Notes: generated by a model from the sequence alone, not told the origin. A stretch of 10,276 nucleotides of DNA from Lentzea sp. (GCA_030146905.1 JASLAV010000825.1:1-10276), one strand, 5' to 3'; shown: positions 1 through 6,190, numbered from the stretch's first letter. Made by a program: numbers and translations.

Positions 1-144
1 GTCCGCGAACACCTGTGGCCGCTGGTCGGAAGCGGTGCGGTGAAGCCGATCGTCGGCGAGGTCGTGCCGATGGCGGACGCCGCCAGGGCCCACCGGCTGC
101 TCGACGAGGGCGACGTCTTCGGCAAGGTCCTGCTCAGGCGATAG
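1..144 (+). CDS. Quinone oxidoreductase / zinc-type alcohol dehydrogenase superfamily, C-terminal fragment
   Basis: Frame 1 is open from the first base and ends at TAG 142-144, giving the last 47 residues of a protein whose start lies outside the window. The tail reads like the C-terminus of NAD(P)H:quinone oxidoreductases of the medium-chain dehydrogenase superfamily: a 'KPIVGEVVPMADAARAH' stretch, then 'LLDEGDVFGKVLL' at the very end. In that family this segment packs the end of the catalytic domain onto the cofactor domain, and the enzymes reduce quinones or enones with NADPH. The last 11 bases overlap the 3' end of the convergent methyltransferase gene. An oxidoreductase (Rv3777) occupies the same position beside the aminotransferase-like gene in M. 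tuberculosis, as far as I recall, which supports the call. Cofactor and substrate cannot be judged from this fragment. Confidence 0.8.
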   Translation, partial: VREHLWPLVGSGAVKPIVGEVVPMADAARAHRLLDEGDVFGKVLLRR

Positions 145-778
145 CGGTGGCGGAGGCCAGCGCGGTCCGGGGAGCGGTGCGGAACTCCAGCCCGTACTCC
201 TCGGACCACCGCGTCAGCACTGCCTGCTCGTCGGGGCGGTCGACGTCGTCGGCCAGCACGGTCGCCCCCGGCGCCAGCACGGCCCGCAGCACGGGCAGCG
301 CCGGGTAGCGGGAGTCGCCGGACCCCGGCCCGTCCACGAGCAGCAGGTCCACCAGGCCGAACCGGTCGACGTAGGCGAGCACCTCGTCGTGCACCTGCTG
401 CGGCGCGTACCACTGGCCGTGACGCGACAACGCCGCCGGATGCCGTGACATCGGCGCGTGCACCACGCGAGCGACCGACCCGAGACCCTCGCGCCGTAGT
501 TGCGAGGCGACGAAAGCGGCGATGCGTTCGTCGTGCTCGATCGACAGCAGGTGCCCGAAACCGCGCTGGTGCAACAGACGCGCCAGCAGCACCGACGAGG
601 AGCCGCAGCCGAGCTCCACCAGCACGGTCCGCGCGCCGAGCACGATCTCGTCCATCACCGCGACGAGGGCCGACGGGCGCAGGTCGCCGGAGAGCCGGGG
701 CAGGTACTCGGTGTCGAGCGATCCGAGGCGGTGCAGGGCCGTGAGATCGGCGAGCTCGCGAGCCAGCGAGTCGTCCAA
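134..778 (-). CDS. Class I SAM-dependent methyltransferase, TTG start
   Basis: This 214-residue protein has a Rossmann-type methyltransferase fold. Motif I is 'VLVELGCGSSSVLLA' (about residues 52-66). The acidic end of strand 2 is 'SIEHDER' (79-85), and strand 4 is 'VDLLLVDGPGSGDSRYP' (143-159), followed by 'LAPGATVLADDVDRP' (168-182). The glycine-rich loop and the E and D residues expected to contact SAM are intact. It resembles small stand-alone methyltransferases of the Methyltransf_24 type; the substrate is unknown. The reading frame is open up to 883, but that would run 86 bases into the upstream aminotransferase-like gene. I chose TTG at 778 because AGGAG lies 7 bases before it and the preceding gene stops at 798, leaving a 19-base gap typical of an operon. 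The 3' end overlaps the convergent oxidoreductase by 11 bases. It is probably co-transcribed with the aminotransferase-like gene. I do not recall this gene at this position in mycobacteria, so it may be a lineage-specific insertion. Confidence 0.85.
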   Translation of the reverse strand: MDDSLARELADLTALHRLGSLDTEYLPRLSGDLRPSALVAVMDEIVLGARTVLVELGCGSSSVLLARLLHQRGFGHLLSIEHDERIAAFVASQLRREGLGSVARVVHAPMSRHPAALSRHGQWYAPQQVHDEVLAYVDRFGLVDLLLVDGPGSGDSRYPALPVLRAVLAPGATVLADDVDRPDEQAVLTRWSEEYGLEFRTAPRTALASATAIA

Positions 779-785
779 GCAAGAT

Positions 786-790
786 CTCCT
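786..790 (-). promoter_or_regulatory. Ribosome binding site deciding a TTG start
   Basis: AGGAG on the minus strand sits 7 bases upstream of TTG 778, in the short gap after the aminotransferase-like stop codon. No in-frame ATG or GTG lies close by with a comparable site, so it fixes the methyltransferase start at a TTG. Confidence 0.65.
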
Positions 791-797
791 CAGTCGC

Positions 798-1997
798 TCA
801 GGCCAGTTCGGCCACCGCCCGCACCAGGTCGTCCATCTCGACGGCGTTCGTGTAGTGCGCGAGCCCGATGCGGATGGCGCCACCGATCTCGCCGACGCCC
901 AGCACCGAGAAGACCCCGTACTGGCCGGGATCGGCGAACGCGCAGACGCCGCGGGACGCCAGGTGCTCGACGACGTCCTCCGCCTTGACCCCGACGATCG
1001 AGAACGCCAGCGCCGGCACCCGCCGCATGGCGTCGCCGATCACCATCACGTGCCGCAGCGAACGCAGTTCGTTGATGAGGTTAGCGAGAAGCCCCGCCTG
1101 GTAGGCCTTCACGGATCCCAAAGACGTGAGCAACCGCTCACGGCGCGTGCCCGACGCCGCGTCGTCCAGGTCCGCCAGGTACTCCACGGACGCGACGAGG
1201 CCGGCGAGCATCGGGTAGGCGTGCGGGCCGAGCTCCAGGCGTTCGGGGCCGCGGGCCGACGGGTCGACCGAGACCGAGGGAAGGCGTTCCAGCACCGACG
1301 GGTCGCGGAACACCAGCGCCCCGACCGGCGGACCGCCCCACTGACCGGCGGACAGCGCCACGACGTCCGCGCCCATGCCAACGATGTCGAGGGGCACGAA
1401 AGGCGCAGCCGCCGACGCGTCGACCACCATCATCGACCCGTGCGCGCGGGCCACCGCGGAGATCTTGCCGAGATCGGGCCTCGTGCCGACGACGCCGGAC
1501 GCGGCGGTGATGGCGATGAGCTTGGTGCGGTCGGTGACGAGCTCGTCGTACTGCCAGCTCGGCAGCTCGCACGTCTCGATGTCGATCTCCGCCCACTTGA
1601 CGGCGCTGCCGGTGCGCTGGGTGGCGCGCAGCCACGGCGCGATGTTCGCCGGGTGGTCGAGCCGCGACACGAGCACCTCGTCGCCCATGAACCAGTCGTC
1701 CGTCATGGCGTCGGCGAGGCGTTGCAGCAGCACCGCGGAGGACGGTCCGAGCACGACACCGGCGGGATCACCGCCCACGAGGTCCGCCACGGCCCTGCGG
1801 GCGGCGTCCACGATGCCCTGTGCTCGCTGGGAAGCGGGGAAGATGCCACCAGGTCCTGAGACCGGGGCGCGCAGCGCGGTGGAGACGGCGGTGGCGACCT
1901 GTTCTGGCACCTGCATGCCGGCCGGTGCGTCGAGGTGGACCCAGCCGTCGCCGAGCGCGGGGAAGAGCCCTCGTACCCGTGCGACGTCGAACGCCAT
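798..1997 (-). CDS. Class V aminotransferase / cysteine desulfurase-like protein lacking the PLP lysine
   Basis: This 399-residue protein has the class V PLP-enzyme (cysteine desulfurase-like) layout. It shows an N-terminal 'HLDAPAGMQVPEQV' (21-34), 'SRLDHPANIAPW' (111-122) matching the conserved H-x-x-N-x-x-PW region, 'ITAASGVVGT' (163-172), and the cofactor-binding Asp in 'MVVDASAAAPF' (Asp193). The C-terminus 'GGAIRIGLAHYTNAVEMDDLV' is typical of the group. At the place where relatives have S-x-H/Y-K-x-x-GP, this protein has 'LSAGQWGGPPVG' (215-226), so Gln219 replaces the Schiff-base lysine. Catalysis by the normal mechanism is therefore doubtful. It corresponds to M. tuberculosis Rv3778c by neighbourhood and by its opening 'MAFDVARVRG'. 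I chose ATG 1997 because homologues begin there as I remember them; the frame continues to 2090 but would overlap bpa. No clear Shine-Dalgarno site precedes the ATG. The true role is unknown; 'cysteine desulfurase' would be an over-annotation. Confidence 0.85.
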   Translation of the reverse strand: MAFDVARVRGLFPALGDGWVHLDAPAGMQVPEQVATAVSTALRAPVSGPGGIFPASQRAQGIVDAARRAVADLVGGDPAGVVLGPSSAVLLQRLADAMTDDWFMGDEVLVSRLDHPANIAPWLRATQRTGSAVKWAEIDIETCELPSWQYDELVTDRTKLIAITAASGVVGTRPDLGKISAVARAHGSMMVVDASAAAPFVPLDIVGMGADVVALSAGQWGGPPVGALVFRDPSVLERLPSVSVDPSARGPERLELGPHAYPMLAGLVASVEYLADLDDAASGTRRERLLTSLGSVKAYQAGLLANLINELRSLRHVMVIGDAMRRVPALAFSIVGVKAEDVVEHLASRGVCAFADPGQYGVFSVLGVGEIGGAIRIGLAHYTNAVEMDDLVRAVAELA

Positions 1998-2004
1998 GAC
2001 CCAC

Positions 2005-2010
2005 ACCGTA
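2005..2010 (-). promoter_or_regulatory. Candidate -10 element (TACGGT) for a leaderless transcript
   Basis: On the minus strand TACGGT fits the actinobacterial TAnnnT pattern and ends 7 bases before ATG 1997. A transcript starting at the usual distance would begin at or next to the ATG, which agrees with the missing ribosome site. The only -35-like match is CCGACA about 19 bases further upstream, which is weak. Confidence 0.3.
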
Positions 2011-2079
2011 CGTAAGAACGCAAATGCGGTGTCGGCCCACCCCCACCCGGCTAACCGTGTACAAGTCGAGGACGCGAGG

Positions 2080-2562
2080 ATGGAGACCATGAAACAGGAG
2101 CAGCCCGTGGTGATCGTCGGCGGTCAGGACGGCGACATCACCGACATGGTCGAGCAGCCCGCCAAGGTCATGCGGATCGGCACGATGATCAAGCAGCTGC
2201 TGGAGGAGGTGCGGGCGGCGCCTCTGGACGAGGCGAGCCGCAACCGCCTCAAGGAGATCCACAAGCGGTCGATCGAGGAGCTGGAGGACGGTCTCGCGCC
2301 GGAGCTGCGCGACGAGCTGGAGCGCCTCTCGCTGCCGTTCACCGAGGACGGCACCCCGTCCGACGCCGAGCTGCGGATCGCCCAGGCCCAGCTCGTCGGC
2401 TGGCTGGAAGGCCTCTTCCACGGCATCCAGACCGCCCTGTTCGCGCAGCAGATGGCCGCGCGCTCGCAGCTGGAGCACATGCGCGGGCGGGCACTTCCGG
2501 CCGGCAGCGGTGACGTGCAGGACGGCGGCCCCACCGGCAAGGGAACGGGGCAGTACCTCTGA
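2080..2562 (+). CDS. bpa: Bacterial proteasome activator Bpa (PafE)
   Basis: This 160-residue protein matches the DUF2587 family represented by mycobacterial Bpa/PafE (Rv3780). Bpa forms a ring that docks on the 20S proteasome and opens its gate without ATP, for degradation of unfolded or Pup-independent substrates. The helical core is very recognisable: 'DMVEQPAKVMRIGTMIKQLL' (22-41), 'RAAPLDEASRNRL' (45-57), 'SIEELEDGLAPELRDELERL' (64-83), then 'AELRIAQAQLVGWLEGLFHG' (96-115) and 'IQTALFAQQMAARSQLEHM' (116-134). A flexible Gly-rich tail ends in GQYL, the HbYX-like motif that inserts into the proteasome alpha-ring pockets. The N-terminus is shorter and less acidic than the mycobacterial one, as far as I recall. 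ATG 2080 has GAGG 8 bases upstream. ATG 2089 in the same frame has an equally spaced GAGG and would give 157 residues, so the start is ambiguous by three codons. It heads a plus-strand run with the galactan export genes and is divergent from the aminotransferase-like gene across 82 bases. Confidence 0.95.
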   Translation: METMKQEQPVVIVGGQDGDITDMVEQPAKVMRIGTMIKQLLEEVRAAPLDEASRNRLKEIHKRSIEELEDGLAPELRDELERLSLPFTEDGTPSDAELRIAQAQLVGWLEGLFHGIQTALFAQQMAARSQLEHMRGRALPAGSGDVQDGGPTGKGTGQYL

Positions 2563-2569
2563 CCCGGTC

Positions 2570-2592
2570 GTGGGCCCTAGCATGCGGCCCAC
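2570..2592 (+). promoter_or_regulatory. Inverted repeat between bpa and the methyltransferase
   Basis: GTGGGCC (2570-2576) and GGCCCAC (2586-2592) form a perfect 7-bp stem around a 9-base loop. No T-tract follows, so it is a weak terminator candidate. The loop contains TAGCAT (2578-2583), which fits a TAnnnT -10 element but lacks a convincing -35. Its right arm is shared with the next hairpin, so the two cannot fold together. Confidence 0.35.
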
Positions 2593-2605
2593 TACTGAAG
2601 TGGTG
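2590..2605 (+). promoter_or_regulatory. Small hairpin directly before a ribosome binding site
   Basis: CACTAC (2590-2595) pairs with GTGGTG (2600-2605), with one T-G wobble, around a TGAA tetraloop. It ends two bases before the GAGGAG ribosome site of the following methyltransferase and shares 2590-2592 with the upstream inverted repeat. It may modulate translation initiation, but a 6-bp stem can arise by chance in DNA of this composition. Confidence 0.3.
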
Positions 2606-2606
2606 T

Positions 2607-2612
2607 GAGGAG
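2607..2612 (+). promoter_or_regulatory. Strong ribosome binding site deciding a GTG start
   Basis: GAGGAG lies 6 bases upstream of GTG 2619, which makes this the clear start of the methyltransferase. Confidence 0.75.
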
Positions 2613-2618
2613 TCGCAC

Positions 2619-3470
2619 GTGCTCGACAGAGTTCGCCGGAGCCTGGAACCCGGCTATTTCCGCAAGGTCCTCCGCGACAAGCTGGTGCGGGCGGTCGACG
2701 ACGCGGTCCGCCCCTATCACCAGATCCAGCAGGGCCGCATCGACGACCTCCAGCACCAGCTCAACGAGGCGCTGCGCTACCAGGGCGACCGGCTCGCCGA
2801 GCTCACGGCGAACTACGAGCACCGCGAGCGCCGCGACCTGTTGTTCGCCGCCGAGCGCGACGCCGCCGCGGACAGCGCCAGGTTCGCGCTGGAGCACATG
2901 CGGACCGCGCCGAGCTTCCCGGACCCGCACGCCACGCTGCACCACGCGCTGAGCCTGCTGGACGTCGACGGCATGGTGCTGGAGTTCGGCGTCTACACGG
3001 GCACGACGTTGAAGATCATCGCCAACGCCGCCGCCGGTCGCGAGGTCTACGGCTTCGACTCCTTCACCGGACTGCCGGAGGACTGGCGCACCGGGTTCAA
3101 CGCCGGCGCGTTCGGCGTCGAGCAGCTGCCGGACGTGCCGGGCGCCGAGCTGGTCGCCGGCTGGTTCGACGACACGCTGCCCGGCTTCATGGCCGAGCAC
3201 GCGGGGCCCGTGTCGTTCCTGCACGTCGACTGCGACCTCTACTCGTCGACCAGGACGGTGCTGGAGCACGTGGGCCCGCGCCTGCGCGCCGGGTCGGTGG
3301 TGTTGTTCGACGAGTACTTCAACTACCAGGGCTGGCGCGACCACGAGCACAAGGCGTGGACGGAGTACGTCGCCGAGACCGGCATCGAGTTCGGCTACGA
3401 GGGGTACTCGTCCGACCACGAGCAGGTGCTCGTGAAAATCACGAAGGTTCCCGGCGAATCCGGACGTTGA
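2619..3470 (+). CDS. TylF/MycF-like class I SAM-dependent methyltransferase
   Basis: This 283-residue protein has an N-terminal helical, probably coiled-coil region of about 90 residues, rich in Arg, Gln and Glu (about 36-80), followed by a methyltransferase domain. Motif I is 'VLEFGVYTGTTLKII' (120-134). It is followed by 'VYGFDSFTGLPEDW' (143-156), whose Asp likely contacts SAM. 'FLHVDCDLYSSTRTVLE' (200-216) and 'VVLFDEYFNYQGWRDHEHKAW' region (227-247) supply acidic residues that in TylF/MycF-type sugar O-methyltransferases help bind a divalent metal. The family methylates sugars on macrolides and similar glycosides; the substrate here is unknown. The GTG start is fixed by GAGGAG 6 bases upstream. 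It lies 56 bases after bpa and 32 bases before wzm, inside the galactan export run and away from any visible antibiotic genes. That suggests a cell-envelope glycan, lipid carrier or glycolipid as target, which is inference only. Confidence 0.85.
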   Translation: MLDRVRRSLEPGYFRKVLRDKLVRAVDDAVRPYHQIQQGRIDDLQHQLNEALRYQGDRLAELTANYEHRERRDLLFAAERDAAADSARFALEHMRTAPSFPDPHATLHHALSLLDVDGMVLEFGVYTGTTLKIIANAAAGREVYGFDSFTGLPEDWRTGFNAGAFGVEQLPDVPGAELVAGWFDDTLPGFMAEHAGPVSFLHVDCDLYSSTRTVLEHVGPRLRAGSVVLFDEYFNYQGWRDHEHKAWTEYVAETGIEFGYEGYSSDHEQVLVKITKVPGESGR

Positions 3471-3502
3471 CCTCTCCGTGACCGACCGGGGGCGAGGTCT
3501 CC

Positions 3503-4441
3503 GTGAACTCGCCGGTACGCTCAGTCCTCGTGCAAGCCACCAGTACGCTCGACCATCCCGAGGCACCCCCTGCCGCGAACTCCAGGACGTTCGCCCGCGC
3601 CTTCGAGGACATCAAGACGGCCTGGCAGCACCGGGAGCTGTGGGGCCATCTGGGCTGGCAGGACATCAAGCAGCGCTACCGCCGGTCGGTCATCGGGCCG
3701 CTGTGGATCACCATCTCGATGGGCACCACAGCGCTCGCTCTCGGTCTGCTGTACTCGCAGCTGTTCGGTGAGACCATCTCGACGTTCCTGCCGTACGTCA
3801 CCGTCGGCTTCGTCATCTGGGGTTTCATCCTCGGCTGCGTGAACGAGGGCACCGAGGTCTTCATCGCCAACGAGGGCCTCATCAAACACCTGCCGGCGCC
3901 GATCACCGTTCACGTGCTGCGGCTGGTGTGGCGGCAGACCTTGTTCTTCCTGCACAACCTCGTCGTCTACCTGGTCGTGCTGGCGATCTTCTTCTCGACG
4001 CTCAGCAACCAGTACATGATGGGCAACGACCCCGAGCCCAAGCCGGGTGTCAGCTGGGAGATCCTGCTCGCGATCCCCGGTTTCGCGCTGCTCGCGGTCA
4101 ACGGCGTGTGGATCGCGCTGCTCTTCGGCATCATCAGCACCAGGTTCCGCGACATCCCGCCGGTCGTGCACAGCTTCATCAACCTGGTGTTCTTCATGAC
4201 GCCGATCGTGTGGCACGCGGGTGTGCTCAACAAGGTCAGCGGCGGCGACGGGGGCTGGCGCGTCCTCATCGCGGAGCTGAACCCGGTCTACCACTACCTG
4301 GAAATCGTCAGGGCGCCGTTGCTCGGCCACGTCATCGACTGGCACCACTGGGCCGTCGTCGGCGGTCTCACGGTCGTCGGCTGGGCGCTCGCGCTGGTCG
4401 CGCTGCGCAACTGGCGCGCCCGCGTCTCGTACTGGGTCTAG
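3503..4441 (+). CDS. wzm: Galactan ABC exporter, permease subunit Wzm
   Basis: This 312-residue inner-membrane protein is the transmembrane half of an ABC-2 type polysaccharide exporter, matching mycobacterial Rv3783. That transporter is assigned to moving lipid-linked galactan across the membrane for arabinogalactan assembly. A cytoplasmic N-terminus carries the family motif 'RELWGHLGWQDIKQRYRRS' (44-62), followed by 'VIGPLWITI'. Six hydrophobic segments lie near 64-84, 97-117, 146-168, 186-211, 222-238 and 285-301. 'NEGLIKHLPAPITVHVLRLV' (123-142), 'FMTPIVW' (231-237), 'ELNPVYHYLEIVRAPLLG' (258-275) and the terminal 'ARVSYWV' are also typical. The loop at about 166-185 is longer than I recall in the mycobacterial protein. 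GTG 3503 has GAGG 5 bases upstream; an internal GTG at 3530 has no such site. The stop codon overlaps the ribosome site of wzt, so the pair is translationally close. Confidence 0.93.
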   Translation: MNSPVRSVLVQATSTLDHPEAPPAANSRTFARAFEDIKTAWQHRELWGHLGWQDIKQRYRRSVIGPLWITISMGTTALALGLLYSQLFGETISTFLPYVTVGFVIWGFILGCVNEGTEVFIANEGLIKHLPAPITVHVLRLVWRQTLFFLHNLVVYLVVLAIFFSTLSNQYMMGNDPEPKPGVSWEILLAIPGFALLAVNGVWIALLFGIISTRFRDIPPVVHSFINLVFFMTPIVWHAGVLNKVSGGDGGWRVLIAELNPVYHYLEIVRAPLLGHVIDWHHWAVVGGLTVVGWALALVALRNWRARVSYWV

Positions 4442-4447
4442 AGGAGG
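4441..4447 (+). promoter_or_regulatory. wzt ribosome binding site overlapping the wzm stop codon
   Basis: GAGGAGG begins on the last base of the wzm TAG and lies 10 bases before ATG 4458. Ribosomes finishing wzm would reach this site, which favours coupled synthesis of the two transporter halves. Confidence 0.65.
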
Positions 4448-4457
4448 TCGGCACACC

Positions 4458-5276
4458 ATGGTCAGCATCAACGTCTGGAACGCATCGGTCGACTTCCCGA
4501 TCTTCGACGCGAAGTCGAGGTCGCTGAAGAAGCTCGCGCTCGGCAAGGTCGGCGGCAAGATCGGCTCAGAGGGCCGTGTCCCGATCATCGAGGCGCTGCA
4601 CGACATCACGCTCTCGCTCAAGCACGGCGACCGCGTCGGCTTGGTCGGCCACAACGGCGCGGGCAAGTCGACGCTGCTGCGCCTGCTCGCGGGCATCTAC
4701 GAGCCGACCCGCGGCAGCCAGCGGATCGTCGGCAAGGTCGCACCGGTCTTCGACCTCGGCGTCGGCATGGACCCGGAGATCTCCGGGTACGAGAACATCA
4801 TGATCCGCGGCCTCTTCCTCGGGATGACCCGCAAGGAGATGGAGAAGCGGGTCGACGACATCGCGGAGTTCACCGAGCTCGGCGACTACCTGTCGATGCC
4901 CCTGCGCACGTACTCGACGGGTATGCGCGTGCGCCTCGCGCTCGGCGTGGTCACCTCCATCGACCCCGAGATCCTCCTGCTCGACGAGGGCATCGGCGCG
5001 GTCGACGCGGCGTTCATGGCGAAGGCCCGCGAACGCCTGAAGGACCTCGTGAAGCGGTCCGGCCTGCTGGTGTTCGCGAACCACTCCGACGAGACGCTGC
5101 TGGACTTCTGCGACAGCGCGATCTGGATGGACGAAGGCCGCGTCAAGCAGCACGGCGGGCTGCGCGAGGTGCTCACCGCGTACAAGGGCCACGACCCCTT
5201 CGAGCGCATGAGCCCCGAACAGATCGCGAGGCTCGGCTACTCCTCTCCCGTCCTCAGTGGAAATGGCGGCGAATAG
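4458..5276 (+). CDS. wzt: Galactan ABC exporter, ATP-binding subunit Wzt
   Basis: This 272-residue cytoplasmic ATPase powers the Wzm permease and matches mycobacterial Rv3781. All nucleotide-binding elements are present: Walker A 'GHNGAGKST' (64-72), ABC signature 'YSTGMRVRLAL' (152-162), Walker B 'ILLLDEG' (172-178) with the catalytic Glu177, a D-loop 'GAVDAAF' (180-186), and the switch His209 in 'FANHSDE'. The 60-residue N-terminal extension before Walker A ('VSINVWNASVDFPIFDAKS') is usual for polysaccharide and teichoic acid exporters. The protein ends soon after the ATPase domain and has no C-terminal carbohydrate-binding domain. It therefore belongs to the short Wzt type that does not read a chain-terminating sugar cap. 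It starts 16 bases after wzm and stops 3 bases before glfT1. Confidence 0.95.
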   Translation: MVSINVWNASVDFPIFDAKSRSLKKLALGKVGGKIGSEGRVPIIEALHDITLSLKHGDRVGLVGHNGAGKSTLLRLLAGIYEPTRGSQRIVGKVAPVFDLGVGMDPEISGYENIMIRGLFLGMTRKEMEKRVDDIAEFTELGDYLSMPLRTYSTGMRVRLALGVVTSIDPEILLLDEGIGAVDAAFMAKARERLKDLVKRSGLLVFANHSDETLLDFCDSAIWMDEGRVKQHGGLREVLTAYKGHDPFERMSPEQIARLGYSSPVLSGNGGE

Positions 5277-5279
5277 ACC

Positions 5280-6182
5280 GTGAACCTCCAGGCACTGCCC
5301 AAGGGCTCCGTCGTCGCGGTGGTGGTGACCCGCCACCGCAGGGAGCTGCTCGCCGAGTCGCTCAAGGCGCTGGCGACCCAGACACGGGTCCCCGACCACC
5401 TGGTCGTCGTCGACAACGGCCCCGACCAGCCGGTCGACGACCTCGTGGAGCAGTGCCCGCTTCCCACGACCTACCTGCCGTCGCACCGCAACCTCGGTGG
5501 CGCCGGCGGTTTCGCGCTCGGCATCCTGCACGCGCTCTCGCTGGGCGCGGACTGGGTGTGGCTCGCGGACGACGACGGCCGTCCCGCCGACGAGAACGTG
5601 CTGACCGTGCTGTTGGAGGAGGCCGAGCGCCGCAAGCTCGCCGAGATCTCCCCCGTCGTCACGAACATCGACAGCCCGGACAAGCTCGCGTTCCCGTTGC
5701 GCCGCGGCCTCACGTGGAAGCGCTCCGCCGCCGACCTCGGCACCGACTTCCTGCCGGGGATCGCCTCGCTGTTCAACGGCGCGCTGTTCCGCGCCTCGAC
5801 GCTCGACGTCGTCGGCGTGCCGGACTACCGGCTGTTCTTCCGCGGCGACGAGGTGGAGATCCACCGCAGGCTGGTCCGCTCCGGCCTGCCGTTCGGCACG
5901 TCGCTGCGGGTCGCCTACGTGCACCCGGACGGCTCTGACGAGTTCAAGCCGATGCTGGGCGGCAGGTTCCACGCGCAGGACCCGGAGAACCAGATCAAGC
6001 GGTACTACACCTACCGCAACCGCGGGTACCTGCTCTCGCAGCCGGGCATGCGCAAGCTCGGCGCCCTGGAGGTGTTCCGCTTCGGCCTGTACTTCCTGGC
6101 CGTGAAGCGGGACCCGAAGGCGTTCGTCGAGTGGCTGAAGCTCGTGCGGCTCGGGCAGCGGGAGCGCTTCTTCCGCAAGTGA
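5280..6182 (+). CDS. glfT1: Galactofuranosyltransferase GlfT1
   Basis: This 300-residue GT2-family enzyme matches mycobacterial GlfT1 (Rv3782), which adds the first galactofuranose residues from UDP-Galf to the lipid-linked rhamnosyl-GlcNAc linker of arabinogalactan. Visible features are the N-terminal 'VVAVVVTRHRRELLAESL' strand and helix, 'LVVVDNG' (41-47), 'NLGGAGGFALGILHAL' (71-86), and the metal- and nucleotide-binding DDD at 97-99 in 'WVWLADDDGRP'. 'SLFNGALFRAST' (163-174) and 'FRGDEVEIHRRLVRSGLPFG' (187-206) follow, then 'VHPDGSDEF' (214-222). By analogy with GlfT2, an acidic residue at 190-191 and His215 may be catalytic. The GTG start at 5280 follows the wzt stop by 3 bases and has only a poor GGCGGCG ribosome site, so translation probably depends on coupling. 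It is the last gene of the run; a hairpin terminator begins 8 bases after the stop. Confidence 0.95.
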   Translation: MNLQALPKGSVVAVVVTRHRRELLAESLKALATQTRVPDHLVVVDNGPDQPVDDLVEQCPLPTTYLPSHRNLGGAGGFALGILHALSLGADWVWLADDDGRPADENVLTVLLEEAERRKLAEISPVVTNIDSPDKLAFPLRRGLTWKRSAADLGTDFLPGIASLFNGALFRASTLDVVGVPDYRLFFRGDEVEIHRRLVRSGLPFGTSLRVAYVHPDGSDEFKPMLGGRFHAQDPENQIKRYYTYRNRGYLLSQPGMRKLGALEVFRFGLYFLAVKRDPKAFVEWLKLVRLGQRERFFRK

Positions 6183-6190
6183 TCTGACGA

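Noticed and set aside
779..883. Longer N-terminus for the small methyltransferase
   Set aside because: It would overlap the aminotransferase-like coding end and is Arg/Trp/Ser-rich and unlike the family; TTG 778 has an ideal AGGAG.
522..1859. 445-codon plus-strand open frame opposite the aminotransferase-like gene
   Set aside because: Its product is a low-complexity Arg/Asp/His/Gly-rich sequence with no recognisable domain. It mirrors a well-supported gene on the other strand and is an expected artefact of high GC.
1375..2079. In-frame upstream extension of bpa
   Set aside because: It runs antisense through the aminotransferase-like gene; family resemblance and ribosome sites begin at 2080/2089.
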